From: Lysinibacillus_B sp050613145
GTDB taxonomy: Bacteria > Bacillota > Bacilli > Bacillales_A > Planococcaceae
Reading direction: 5' to 3'
Length of the DNA stretch: 64,000 nt
Assembly: GCF_050613145.1 (NCBI RefSeq)
Contig: NZ_CP192507.1
Span: forward strand, 1,054,001 to 1,118,000
The notes under the pieces were generated by a model, which saw nothing but the letters and a program-made list of their open reading frames with translations, was not told the origin of the DNA and did not search any database. The translations under genes were made by a program, and so were the position numbers. Positions 50,102 to 57,951 of this stretch are shown here, in pieces. Position 1 is the stretch's first letter. Each line of letters begins with the position of its first letter.

Positions 50102-51085
50102 ATGTTACGTTCAATGTACTCAGGTATTTCAGGTTTAAGAAACTTCCAAACAAAATTAGATGTAATTGGTAATAATATTTCAAACGTTAATACACACGGA
50201 TTTAAAAAAGGGCGTGTAGTGTTCAAAGACTTAATCTCACAAACGCAATCAGGTGCATCAGGCCCATCTCTAGGTGCTGGTGGTGTGAATGCAAAACAAG
50301 TTGGTTTAGGTTCACAATTAGCTGCGATTGATACTATTCATGGTACAGGAGCTTTACAAGGTACAGGGCGTACACTTGATATGGCGATGGAAGGTGAAGG
50401 ATTCTTCGTAGTAGGTAAATTACCAGGAGAAAATGCTGATGAAGAAGCATTAATTGACGGTTTTACAGGTGTCTCTTATACGCGTGCAGGTAATTTCTAC
50501 ATGGATAACGAAGGTTTCTTAGTAAACTCAAATGGTGACTATGTAATCGGGTGGCAATCAGATGGTGCTGAGGACGTTGAGTTACCAGAAGGAATCGTAT
50601 CTCCTGATGGGGCAGTTGTTGGACATGCTCCTTTACAAGGAGATGATGCAGTTGAGTTAACAGAAGTAAAGTGGCCGGGAGAAGAGTTACAAACAGCTGA
50701 TATGGCAGGTGGACGTATTTGGATTCCAACTGATGCACAGTCCATGTCTATAGCTACTGATGGTACGGTAACATATGTAAATGCAGAGGGAGTTTTACAT
50801 TTTGCTGGTCAATTAATGGTTGCTAAATTCCCAAATGCGGAAGGTTTAACGAAAGAAGGTAATAATTACTTCCAAGTGTCTGCTAACTCAGGTGCTGCTC
50901 AATTTGGTGCTGGTTCATCATTTGGTATTGGTAAAACTGTTTCGGGTGCATTAGAAATGTCCAACGTAGACCTTTCTGAAGAATTCACAGAAATGATTGT
51001 TGCACAACGTGGTTTCCAAGCAAACTCTCGTATCATTACAACTTCAGATGAAATTCTGCAAGAACTTGTTAACTTAAAACGTTAA
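50102..51085 (+). CDS. flgE: Flagellar hook protein FlgE (FlgG-type)
   Basis: The 327-residue protein polymerises to form the hook. It has the N-terminal D0 motif SMYSGISGLRNFQTKLDVIG and GNNISNVNTHGFKK near 23-36, the conserved middle LDMAMEGEGFFVV, and the C-terminal D0 helix MSNVDLSEEFTEMIVAQRGF. Similar proteins in Bacilli have been labelled FlgG. The middle is about 60 residues longer than in B. subtilis FlgE. The 77-base gap before it holds nothing I recognise. Confidence 0.93.
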   Translation: MLRSMYSGISGLRNFQTKLDVIGNNISNVNTHGFKKGRVVFKDLISQTQSGASGPSLGAGGVNAKQVGLGSQLAAIDTIHGTGALQGTGRTLDMAMEGEGFFVVGKLPGENADEEALIDGFTGVSYTRAGNFYMDNEGFLVNSNGDYVIGWQSDGAEDVELPEGIVSPDGAVVGHAPLQGDDAVELTEVKWPGEELQTADMAGGRIWIPTDAQSMSIATDGTVTYVNAEGVLHFAGQLMVAKFPNAEGLTKEGNNYFQVSANSGAAQFGAGSSFGIGKTVSGALEMSNVDLSEEFTEMIVAQRGFQANSRIITTSDEILQELVNLKR

Positions 51086-51110
51086 TTTTATAGATTTATA
51101 AATTCATTGC

Positions 51111-51155
51111 AAAGGAGGGTCGGGCCGGCTCTCATGGCAGGTCCGGCCCCTTACA
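51111..51155 (+). promoter_or_regulatory. Shine-Dalgarno/hairpin/start-codon arrangement of flbD
   Basis: AAAGGAGGG (51111-51119) is a strong Shine-Dalgarno but is 36 bases from the flbD ATG at 51156. Between them GGGCCGG (51122-51128) pairs perfectly with CCGGCCC (51143-51149). Folding the hairpin reduces the effective distance to about 8 bases. There is no closer Shine-Dalgarno, no other in-frame start and no T tract. Confidence 0.7.
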
Positions 51156-51380
51156 ATGATTGAAGTTACTCGCCTTAATGGCAAAGCGTTTTCATTAAAT
51201 GCTTTATACATAGAAACAGTCGAAGCTTTTCCGGACACAACGATAACGCTAACGACTGGGCGTAAGTTTATCGTGTTAGAATCTGAAACAGAGGTGCGTG
51301 CGCGGATAAAATCGTTTTACAGACAAATACAAATTCTATCAAATCCGCATCTACGAGGTGAAGAAGATGAAGAAGAATAA
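51156..51380 (+). CDS. flbD: Flagellar FlbD/SwrD family protein
   Basis: The 74-residue protein starts MIEVTRLNGKAFSLNALYIE and has the FlbD pattern TTGRKFIVLES. The B. subtilis homologue SwrD (YlzI) raises flagellar motor power. The gene ends inside the fliL start region, with a run of Glu codons giving a GluGluAspGluGluGlu tail. Its start codon follows an unusual SD-hairpin leader. Confidence 0.92.
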   Translation: MIEVTRLNGKAFSLNALYIETVEAFPDTTITLTTGRKFIVLESETEVRARIKSFYRQIQILSNPHLRGEEDEEE

Positions 51381-51795
51381 ATTGTTGACAATTATGCTCA
51401 TCATTATAGCGGCGCTTGCTTTAGTTGGTGTGATTGCCTTTGTTTTGCTAACACAGCTAAATAAGGAACCAGAAGTGAAAGAGCTATCGATTGAAGAGAT
51501 TGCATTAGCTTCTGTTGCCATTCCTGAGATTAAAACAAATTTAGCAGATGGTAACTATGCGGTTCTACAATTGACAATTCAAACAGAAAGTGAAGATGCA
51601 GCAAAAGAATTAACACAACGTATCTTCCAAGTAAATAATATTGCAATTCAAGAATTATCTGAAATGACAGAAGAAGATTTACAAGGTAAGCAAGGGAAAA
51701 TATTATTTGAAAAGGCCATTAAGGCAAAAATGAATGAATTGATGCAAGAAGGGGAAGTACAACAAGTTTACATTACCTCCTTCATCATTTCATAA
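51367..51795 (+). CDS. fliL: Flagellar basal body-associated protein FliL
   Basis: FliL is a single-pass membrane protein around the stator. The 142-residue protein has a short basic N-terminus, one membrane helix (LLTIMLIIIAALALVGVIAF, about 6-25) and an outer FliL domain. The ATG at 51367 is 6 bases after GAGGTG; a GTG at 51358 is part of that Shine-Dalgarno. It overlaps flbD by 14 bases. Confidence 0.93.
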   Translation: MKKNKLLTIMLIIIAALALVGVIAFVLLTQLNKEPEVKELSIEEIALASVAIPEIKTNLADGNYAVLQLTIQTESEDAAKELTQRIFQVNNIAIQELSEMTEEDLQGKQGKILFEKAIKAKMNELMQEGEVQQVYITSFIIS

Positions 51796-51816
51796 CTAGA
51801 AATAGGAGGTGGGCAA

Positions 51817-52815
51817 ATGGCAGGAGATGTGCTTTCCCAATCCGAAATTGATGCGCTGCTGTCAGCGATATCGACTGGGGAAATGTCAGCTGATGAAATG
51901 AAAAAAGAAGATGAAGCAAAAAAGGTCAAAGTATATGATTTTAAACGCGCTCTTCGTTTTTCAAAAGATCAAATTCGAAGTTTAACTCGTATTCACGAAA
52001 ACTTCGCACGGTTACTTACGACATTTTTCTCGGCGCAGCTTAGAACATATGTCCAAATTACAGTTGCTTCGGTTGACCAAATTCCATTTGAAGAATTTGT
52101 TCGATCCATTCCGAATATGACATTAATAAATGTATTTGAAGTACCGCCGTTAGATGGTAATATTTTAATGGAGATTAACCCGAATATTGCCTATTCGATG
52201 TTAGATCGATTGATGGGGGGGACAGGCGCAAGTCATAGTAACGTTGACAACTTAACTGAAATTGAAACGAAGATTATGACAAATTTATTTGAGCGCTCAT
52301 TTGATAACTTACGAGAAGCATGGGAAAATATAGTAGAAATAGATCCGATGTTAATTGAGCTTGAAGTAAATCCACAATTCTTACAAATGATCTCACCGAA
52401 TGAAACGGTTGTAGTTATCTCACTCAATACAATTATTGGTGAGACGACGGGGATGATTAATATTTGTTTACCACACGTAGTACTAGAGCCGATTGTACCA
52501 AACTTATCGGTACGCTACTGGATGCAAACGAATACGAAAGAAATGTCACCTGAGCAAGTGAAGATGCTTGAAAACAGAGTGAAGCAGTCTACATTACCGG
52601 TAGTGGCAGAGTTAGGAACTACTTCCATTTCAGTTGAGGATTTTCTTACAATGAATATAGGTGATGTTATTGAATTAGATCAAAAAATAACAGATCCACT
52701 TATTCTTAAAGTAGGAACTTTACCCAAATTTACTGTGCAGCCAGGTAAGTTAAATAAAAAAATGGCCATTCAAGTAATCGACCCGGTAAAAGGAGGAGAC
52801 GACGATGATGAGTGA
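51817..52815 (+). CDS. fliM: Flagellar motor switch protein FliM
   Basis: FliM forms the C-ring middle and binds phosphorylated CheY. The 332-residue protein has the N-terminal CheY-binding peptide LSQSEIDALLSA near 5-16, a CheC-like middle domain and a C-terminal SpoA domain. It ends in four Asp and Glu. The stop overlaps the start of fliY by 11 bases. Confidence 0.96.
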   Translation: MAGDVLSQSEIDALLSAISTGEMSADEMKKEDEAKKVKVYDFKRALRFSKDQIRSLTRIHENFARLLTTFFSAQLRTYVQITVASVDQIPFEEFVRSIPNMTLINVFEVPPLDGNILMEINPNIAYSMLDRLMGGTGASHSNVDNLTEIETKIMTNLFERSFDNLREAWENIVEIDPMLIELEVNPQFLQMISPNETVVVISLNTIIGETTGMINICLPHVVLEPIVPNLSVRYWMQTNTKEMSPEQVKMLENRVKQSTLPVVAELGTTSISVEDFLTMNIGDVIELDQKITDPLILKVGTLPKFTVQPGKLNKKMAIQVIDPVKGGDDDDE

Positions 52816-54061
52816 TGAAATGCTCTCCCAAGAAGAAATCGAAGCCCTATTAAGAGGCGAAACATTAGAAGATAGATTAACAGATACAATGACAAATGAA
52901 GCGGCTGAAGATGGTGTAATTGTCGTTGAAGACTATTTAAGTCCACTAGAACAGGATGCACTTGGAGAAGTGGGCAATATTTCTTTTGGTAGTTCAGCAA
53001 CTGCACTATCAGCTTTACTAGGACAAAAAGTAGATATTACAACACCTAGCATTGGCATGATTAATCGTAATAAATTAGAAGAGGAGTTTCCTCACCCGTA
53101 CGTAGCGATACAGGTGGAATATACGGTTGGATTAACGGGTATGAATCTGCTAGTAATCAAGCAATCTGATGCAGCCATTATCGCAGATTTAATGCTAGGT
53201 GGGGACGGTTTAAATCCAAAACCGGAACTAGGAGAGATTCAACTGAGTGCGGTACAAGAGGCAATGAACCAAATGATGGGCTCTGCGGCAACATCAATGT
53301 CTACTGTATTTAATCAAAAGGTCGATATTTCTCCACCAACGATTGATTTAATGAATATTTCTCAAAATGAAGGGCGAGACAATATTCCTGATGACGATTT
53401 ACTCGTGAAGATTTCATTTAGATTACGTATCGGTGAGTTAATCGATTCAAATTTAATGCAATTATTACCTTTAAACTTTAGTAAAAAAATAGTAAAGTCA
53501 TTATTGGGAGAGAGTGAGGAAGAGTTAGCGCCGACTGCTAGTGCTGAACCGGCACCTCAACCGGTTGCAACTAGCCAGCCACAGCCAACACCTCAAGCAT
53601 CTCCTGTACAGCAGCCAATGTATGAGCAACCAATGATGCAGCAAGTACCGCCGCAACCAATGTACGAGCAGCCAATGTATGCTCAGCCATCAGCTGCACC
53701 TGTATATCAACAGCCGATGTATGCGCCACCACAGCAGCCAGTGAATGTTCAACCAGCACAGTTTGCGAGCTTCCAACCACCAAATATTTCGCAAGCTGAA
53801 GCGCGTAATTTAAATATGCTGCTAGATATTCCATTGCAAGTATCGGTAGAACTAGGACGTACAAAGCGTTCCGTGAAAGAAATTTTAGAGTTATCCAGTG
53901 GCTCAATTATTGAATTAGATAAGCTTGCTGGTGAGCCTGTTGACATTCTAGTAAATAACCGTTTAATTGCAAAAGGTGAAGTAGTGGTAATTGATGAAAA
54001 CTTCGGTGTTCGTATTACAGATATTTTAAGTCAAACGGAGCGCTTAAATAATTTAAGATAG
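52805..54061 (+). CDS. fliY: Flagellar motor switch phosphatase FliY
   Basis: FliY dephosphorylates CheY-P at the switch and serves as the FliN part of the C ring. The 418-residue protein has an N-terminal LSQEEIEALLRG peptide, a CheC-type phosphatase domain with two ExxN sites (Glu55-Asn58 and Glu152-Asn155), a Pro/Gln linker with repeated MYEQPM-like units (about 270-320) and a C-terminal SpoA/FliN domain. Two ATGs (52805, 52808) are possible behind AAAGGAGGAG. Confidence 0.96.
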   Translation: MMSDEMLSQEEIEALLRGETLEDRLTDTMTNEAAEDGVIVVEDYLSPLEQDALGEVGNISFGSSATALSALLGQKVDITTPSIGMINRNKLEEEFPHPYVAIQVEYTVGLTGMNLLVIKQSDAAIIADLMLGGDGLNPKPELGEIQLSAVQEAMNQMMGSAATSMSTVFNQKVDISPPTIDLMNISQNEGRDNIPDDDLLVKISFRLRIGELIDSNLMQLLPLNFSKKIVKSLLGESEEELAPTASAEPAPQPVATSQPQPTPQASPVQQPMYEQPMMQQVPPQPMYEQPMYAQPSAAPVYQQPMYAPPQQPVNVQPAQFASFQPPNISQAEARNLNMLLDIPLQVSVELGRTKRSVKEILELSSGSIIELDKLAGEPVDILVNNRLIAKGEVVVIDENFGVRITDILSQTERLNNLR

Positions 54062-54083
54062 TACTAATTGGAGGAATCTTACT

Positions 54084-54446
54084 ATGTCTAAAAAGATTTT
54101 AATTGTTGACGACGCAGCGTTCATGCGTATGATGATCAAAGATATTTTAACGAAAAATGGCTTTGATGTAGTCGGTGAAGCCGCAGATGGTGCACAAGCA
54201 GTAGAGAAGTATAATGAGGTACGTCCAGATTTAGTAACAATGGATATTACAATGCCTGAAATGGATGGTATCGCAGCGTTAAAAGCGATTAAAGCCTCTG
54301 ATCCAAATGCAGTAGTCATTATGTGTTCAGCAATGGGACAACAAGCAATGGTTATCGATGCAATTCAAGCGGGTGCTAAAGACTTTATTGTAAAACCATT
54401 CCAAGCAGACCGTGTTATCGAAGCAATTCAAAAAGCTTTAGGTTAA
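54084..54446 (+). CDS. cheY: Chemotaxis response regulator CheY
   Basis: The 120-residue receiver shows the acidic pocket VDDAAF near 8-13, phosphoacceptor Asp54 (VTMDITMPEMDG) and Lys near 104 (KPFQ). In the B. subtilis scheme CheY-P binding to FliM promotes counter-clockwise runs. The ATG follows TTGGAGG. It sits between fliY and fliO as in other Bacillales. Confidence 0.96.
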   Translation: MSKKILIVDDAAFMRMMIKDILTKNGFDVVGEAADGAQAVEKYNEVRPDLVTMDITMPEMDGIAALKAIKASDPNAVVIMCSAMGQQAMVIDAIQAGAKDFIVKPFQADRVIEAIQKALG

Positions 54447-54450
54447 CAAC

Positions 54451-55104
54451 ATGCAAGTAAAGAAATCATTTTATGTAAGGATGGTTTTTGTATTACTACT
54501 TATGTTTGTAGCATTAACCCATGTAACTTCTACTTCCTACGCAATGGTGAGTGATGAAAGTTTAAAAAATCCAAGCCTTTACGTAGATAGTGATGAAACA
54601 GATGCCGACACAGAGAACAGTGATTCGGCGTCTGTTCGTATGGGCCCATGGGAATACATAAGAATTTTGCTATCACTAGTATTTGTACTAGGTTTATTAA
54701 TTTATGTTTTACGTTTTTTAAATAAACGTAATCAAAATTATCAGCAAAACAGCATGGTGCGTAATCTTGGCGGGCATTCTGTCGGACCACAAAAATCTGT
54801 CCAACTGTTGCAAATTGGCAATCAAATTTATGTTGTGGGTGTTGGCGAAGATGTACGATTGCTCCAAACGATTTCTGACCCGCAGGAGATTGAGCAAATT
54901 GTAGAGTTATACAATGAAAAGTATAAGAATACATCCACTGCTCCGTACATTGCTGAGCTTTTTACAAAATTCAAACCACAGCGTTCTGCCAAAGTCCAGG
55001 CGGAGGAATTCAATAGTATTTTAGATAAGCGTTTATCTGAAATAAAAAAAGAACGTAGTGATGGATTGGAAAGATGGAAAGAAAAGGGGAACGATAAGCA
55101 ATGA
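54451..55104 (+). CDS. fliO: Flagellar biosynthesis protein FliO (FliZ)
   Basis: FliO helps assemble the FliP pore. The 217-residue protein has a signal-type segment (FVLLLMFVALTHVTSTSYA, about 13-31), an acidic extracytoplasmic stretch, one membrane helix (ILLSLVFVLGLLIYVLRFL, about 71-89) and a cytoplasmic FliO domain (QLLQIGNQIYVVGVGEDVRL). The stop overlaps fliP by ATGA. Confidence 0.93.
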   Translation: MQVKKSFYVRMVFVLLLMFVALTHVTSTSYAMVSDESLKNPSLYVDSDETDADTENSDSASVRMGPWEYIRILLSLVFVLGLLIYVLRFLNKRNQNYQQNSMVRNLGGHSVGPQKSVQLLQIGNQIYVVGVGEDVRLLQTISDPQEIEQIVELYNEKYKNTSTAPYIAELFTKFKPQRSAKVQAEEFNSILDKRLSEIKKERSDGLERWKEKGNDKQ

Positions 55105-55769
55105 CAGATTTCATATCGATCTTTTCTGACAGCGATCCAACTAATGTTTCTACATCTGTAAAGCTGTTAATTCTTTTAACAGTTCTTTCTTTAGCACCGA
55201 GTATATTAATTTTGATGACTTCATTTGCGCGTATTGTCATTGTGTTATCGTTTACACGAACAGCACTTGCTACACAGCAAATGCCACCGAATCAGGTGAT
55301 TATTGGTCTTGCCTTGTTTTTAACGTTCTTTATTATGGCACCAACTTTTCAACAAGTGAATGAACAAGCGTTGCAGCCGTTATTTGATGAGGAGATTGGT
55401 CTAGAAGAAGCATATGAACGAGCTTCCTTACCATTTAAGGAATTTATGGCAAAGCATACGAGACAAAAAGATTTAGAGTTGTTTTTGGAATACAATCAAG
55501 CAGAACGTCCAGACTCCGTTGAGGCTATTCCACTGACAACATTAATTCCAGCCTTTGCGCTAAGTGAAATAAAAACCGCTTTTCAAATGGGCTTTATGAT
55601 TTTCATTCCGTTTTTAGTGATCGACATGATTGTAGCGTCTACATTAATGGCAATGGGGATGATGATGTTACCACCTGTTATGATTTCATTGCCGTTTAAA
55701 ATTTTATTATTCGTTCTTGTGGATGGATGGTATTTAGTAATGAAGTCGCTATTACAGAGTTTTTATTAG
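55101..55769 (+). CDS. fliP: Flagellar export gate protein FliP
   Basis: FliP is the main pore subunit of the flagellar export gate. The 222-residue protein has membrane segments around LILLTVLSLAPSILILMTSF, the family motif FTRTALATQQMPPNQVIIGL near 51-70, and a C-terminal pair including MMMLPPVMISLPFKILLFVL. The start overlaps fliO by 4 bases. Confidence 0.96.
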   Translation: MTDFISIFSDSDPTNVSTSVKLLILLTVLSLAPSILILMTSFARIVIVLSFTRTALATQQMPPNQVIIGLALFLTFFIMAPTFQQVNEQALQPLFDEEIGLEEAYERASLPFKEFMAKHTRQKDLELFLEYNQAERPDSVEAIPLTTLIPAFALSEIKTAFQMGFMIFIPFLVIDMIVASTLMAMGMMMLPPVMISLPFKILLFVLVDGWYLVMKSLLQSFY

Positions 55770-55782
55770 GGGATGATACAGT

Positions 55783-56052
55783 ATGACACAAGAAATGGTC
55801 ATTTCAATTGCAGAACGCGCCATCTTTATCGTCCTTGCTGCTTCAGGACCGCTCCTGTTGGTAGCATTAGTATCTGGTTTAGCAGTTAGTATTTTTCAAG
55901 CGACAACTTCAATCCAAGAACAGACATTAGCGTTTGTACCCAAAATTGTTGCTGTCCTTGTAGCGATTGTCTTTTTCGGTCCGTGGATGTTATCACAAAT
56001 AACAAGTTATGTGCATGACATTTTAAATAATTTAGTACGTTACATAGGGTGA
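55783..56052 (+). CDS. fliQ: Flagellar export gate protein FliQ
   Basis: FliQ is the 89-residue helical-hairpin pore subunit of the export gate. It has two long membrane helices (AIFIVLAASGPLLLVALVSG and LAFVPKIVAVLVAIVFFG) joined by the conserved FQATTSIQEQTL loop. It lies between fliP and fliR, the standard order. Confidence 0.96.
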   Translation: MTQEMVISIAERAIFIVLAASGPLLLVALVSGLAVSIFQATTSIQEQTLAFVPKIVAVLVAIVFFGPWMLSQITSYVHDILNNLVRYIG

Positions 56053-56057
56053 TATAG

Positions 56058-56834
56058 ATGGTAGAACTAGTACCAAAAATATCCGTTTTATTATTGATTT
56101 TTGTGAGAGTATCTGCATTTTTCGTAACTATTCCGCTATTTTCTTATAAAACAATTCCTCCTCAATTGAAAATCATACTTGCATTTGTATTATCTTGGAT
56201 GATGTATTATACGTTTTCAATTGAGGCTTTTACGATTAATGGGGAGTACATATTACTTGTTATTAAAGAGGCGATTGTAGGTTTAACACTTGGTTTAGTC
56301 GTGTATATTGTTTTTTCAGCTGTACAAATAGCTGGTGGGTTTATTGATTTCCAAATGGGCTTTGCGATGGCGAATATTGTAGACCCGCAAACAGGGGCCC
56401 AAAGTCCGCTCATGGGGCAGTTTTTTAATTTCTTATTGTTACTCGTATTTTTAGCGATTAATGGTCATCACTTAGTGCTAGATGGCATTTTTTATAGCTA
56501 TCAGTTTTTACCACTAGGTCAGTTTTTTCCGAGTTTTGGAGATGCAGAATCAGTTGAATACATTATGAAGTTATTTGTTGCGGTGTTTGCAGTTGCTTTT
56601 CAAATGTCGGCTCCAATAATTGCAACCTTATTTTTAGTTACATTAGCTTTAGGTATTACAGGAAAAACAGTGCCACAGTTAAATATTTTCGTTGTCGGCT
56701 TCCCGATTAAAATTGCGGTAGGTTTTATCCTGCTCATTATTATGATGGGGGTAATGGTAGAGGTAATGGAACGTGTGATCGAAATGGCGATAATCGGTAT
56801 GCGTAATTTAATGATTGTTTTAGGTGGTTCGTAA
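56058..56834 (+). CDS. fliR: Flagellar export gate protein FliR
   Basis: FliR closes the FliPQR pore. The 258-residue protein has about six membrane segments and the family motif FQMGFAMANIVDPQTGAQSP near 98-117. It starts at ATG 56058 after a weak Shine-Dalgarno (GGGTGATAT), and flhB begins 2 bases after its stop. Confidence 0.95.
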   Translation: MVELVPKISVLLLIFVRVSAFFVTIPLFSYKTIPPQLKIILAFVLSWMMYYTFSIEAFTINGEYILLVIKEAIVGLTLGLVVYIVFSAVQIAGGFIDFQMGFAMANIVDPQTGAQSPLMGQFFNFLLLLVFLAINGHHLVLDGIFYSYQFLPLGQFFPSFGDAESVEYIMKLFVAVFAVAFQMSAPIIATLFLVTLALGITGKTVPQLNIFVVGFPIKIAVGFILLIIMMGVMVEVMERVIEMAIIGMRNLMIVLGGS

Positions 56835-56836
56835 AT

Positions 56837-57925
56837 ATGAAGCTTATTATACATTTAGACTTACAGTTTTTCGCTGGTGAAAAAACAGAAAAAGCGACAC
56901 CTAAAAAGCGTCAGGATGCGCGAAAAAAAGGGCAGGTATTAAAAAGCCAAGATGTTTCAGCCGCTATTTTGTTATTGATTGTATTTTTGTTTTTATTTTT
57001 TATAGCGCCTAGTATGTTTCAAGGCATACGTTCCTTTTTAACGCAAGCATTATATCGAAATATGCTAATTGAAACGGTTTCAATCGAAACGGTCATGGAA
57101 ATGTATACAGATGCCATACAGGAAATGGCGTGGATTGTGCTGCCGATTATGGTTATTGCGATGGTTGCAGGTATTGGAGCAAACTATTTGCAGTTTGGGT
57201 TCCTCTTTACAACAGAGACTTTGAAGTTTGATTTAAAAAAAATGGATCCTATTAAAGGGATAAAAAAAATTATTTCAGTACGGGCGATTATTAATTTAAT
57301 CAAATCTTTATTGAAAGTAACTTTATTAGGTGTAGTAACATTTGCGATTATTTGGATTTATCTTGAAGAAGTGCTTGCGCTGTCTTTTAAAAGTCCGTGG
57401 GAATCGCTTACAACCGTTGCTTACTTATCGGGTTTAATGGGCGTAGCTGCAGCGATTATGCTGTTATTAATTTCGATTTTGGATTATGTTTATGAACGCT
57501 TTGATTATGAGAAAAATTTAAAGATGTCCAAGCAAGATATTAAAGATGAGCATAAAAATGCAGAAGGTGACCCATTAATTAAATCCAAAATTAAACAACG
57601 TCAGCGTGAGATGGCAATGCGCCGTATGATGCAAGAAGTACCTCATGCAGATGTGGTCATTACGAACCCAACGCATTATGCCATTGCGCTGAAATATGAT
57701 GAAAATAGTATGGACGCACCGCGTGTAGTAGCAAAGGGAACAGATTTTGTAGCACAAAAAATCAAATTAATCGCCAAGGAACACGATGTCGTTATGGTGG
57801 AAAACCGGCCACTAGCACGTGCAATGTATGACCAAGTGGAGATTGGCGAGCAAGTTCCTGAAGAATTTTTCAAAGCAGTAGCAGAAATTTTAGCGTACGT
57901 TTACCGAATTAAACGTAAAATTTAA
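56837..57925 (+). CDS. flhB: Flagellar export switch protein FlhB
   Basis: FlhB switches the export apparatus from hook to filament substrates. The 362-residue protein starts MKLIIHLDLQFFAGEKTEKA, has four membrane segments and a cytoplasmic domain with the autocleavage motif Asn277-Pro278-Thr279-His280 (DVVITNPTHYAIALKY). The motif is intact here, unlike the FlhB-like protein at 29079. Confidence 0.96.
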   Translation: MKLIIHLDLQFFAGEKTEKATPKKRQDARKKGQVLKSQDVSAAILLLIVFLFLFFIAPSMFQGIRSFLTQALYRNMLIETVSIETVMEMYTDAIQEMAWIVLPIMVIAMVAGIGANYLQFGFLFTTETLKFDLKKMDPIKGIKKIISVRAIINLIKSLLKVTLLGVVTFAIIWIYLEEVLALSFKSPWESLTTVAYLSGLMGVAAAIMLLLISILDYVYERFDYEKNLKMSKQDIKDEHKNAEGDPLIKSKIKQRQREMAMRRMMQEVPHADVVITNPTHYAIALKYDENSMDAPRVVAKGTDFVAQKIKLIAKEHDVVMVENRPLARAMYDQVEIGEQVPEEFFKAVAEILAYVYRIKRKI

Positions 57926-57951
57926 AACACGAAACATTAGGAGGGAAAACC

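Noticed and set aside
53600..53760. Regular short repeats in fliY as a possible CRISPR or satellite
   Set aside because: They encode a Pro/Gln/Met-Tyr linker (MYEQPM-like) in frame between two FliY domains; spacing is irregular and there are no spacers.
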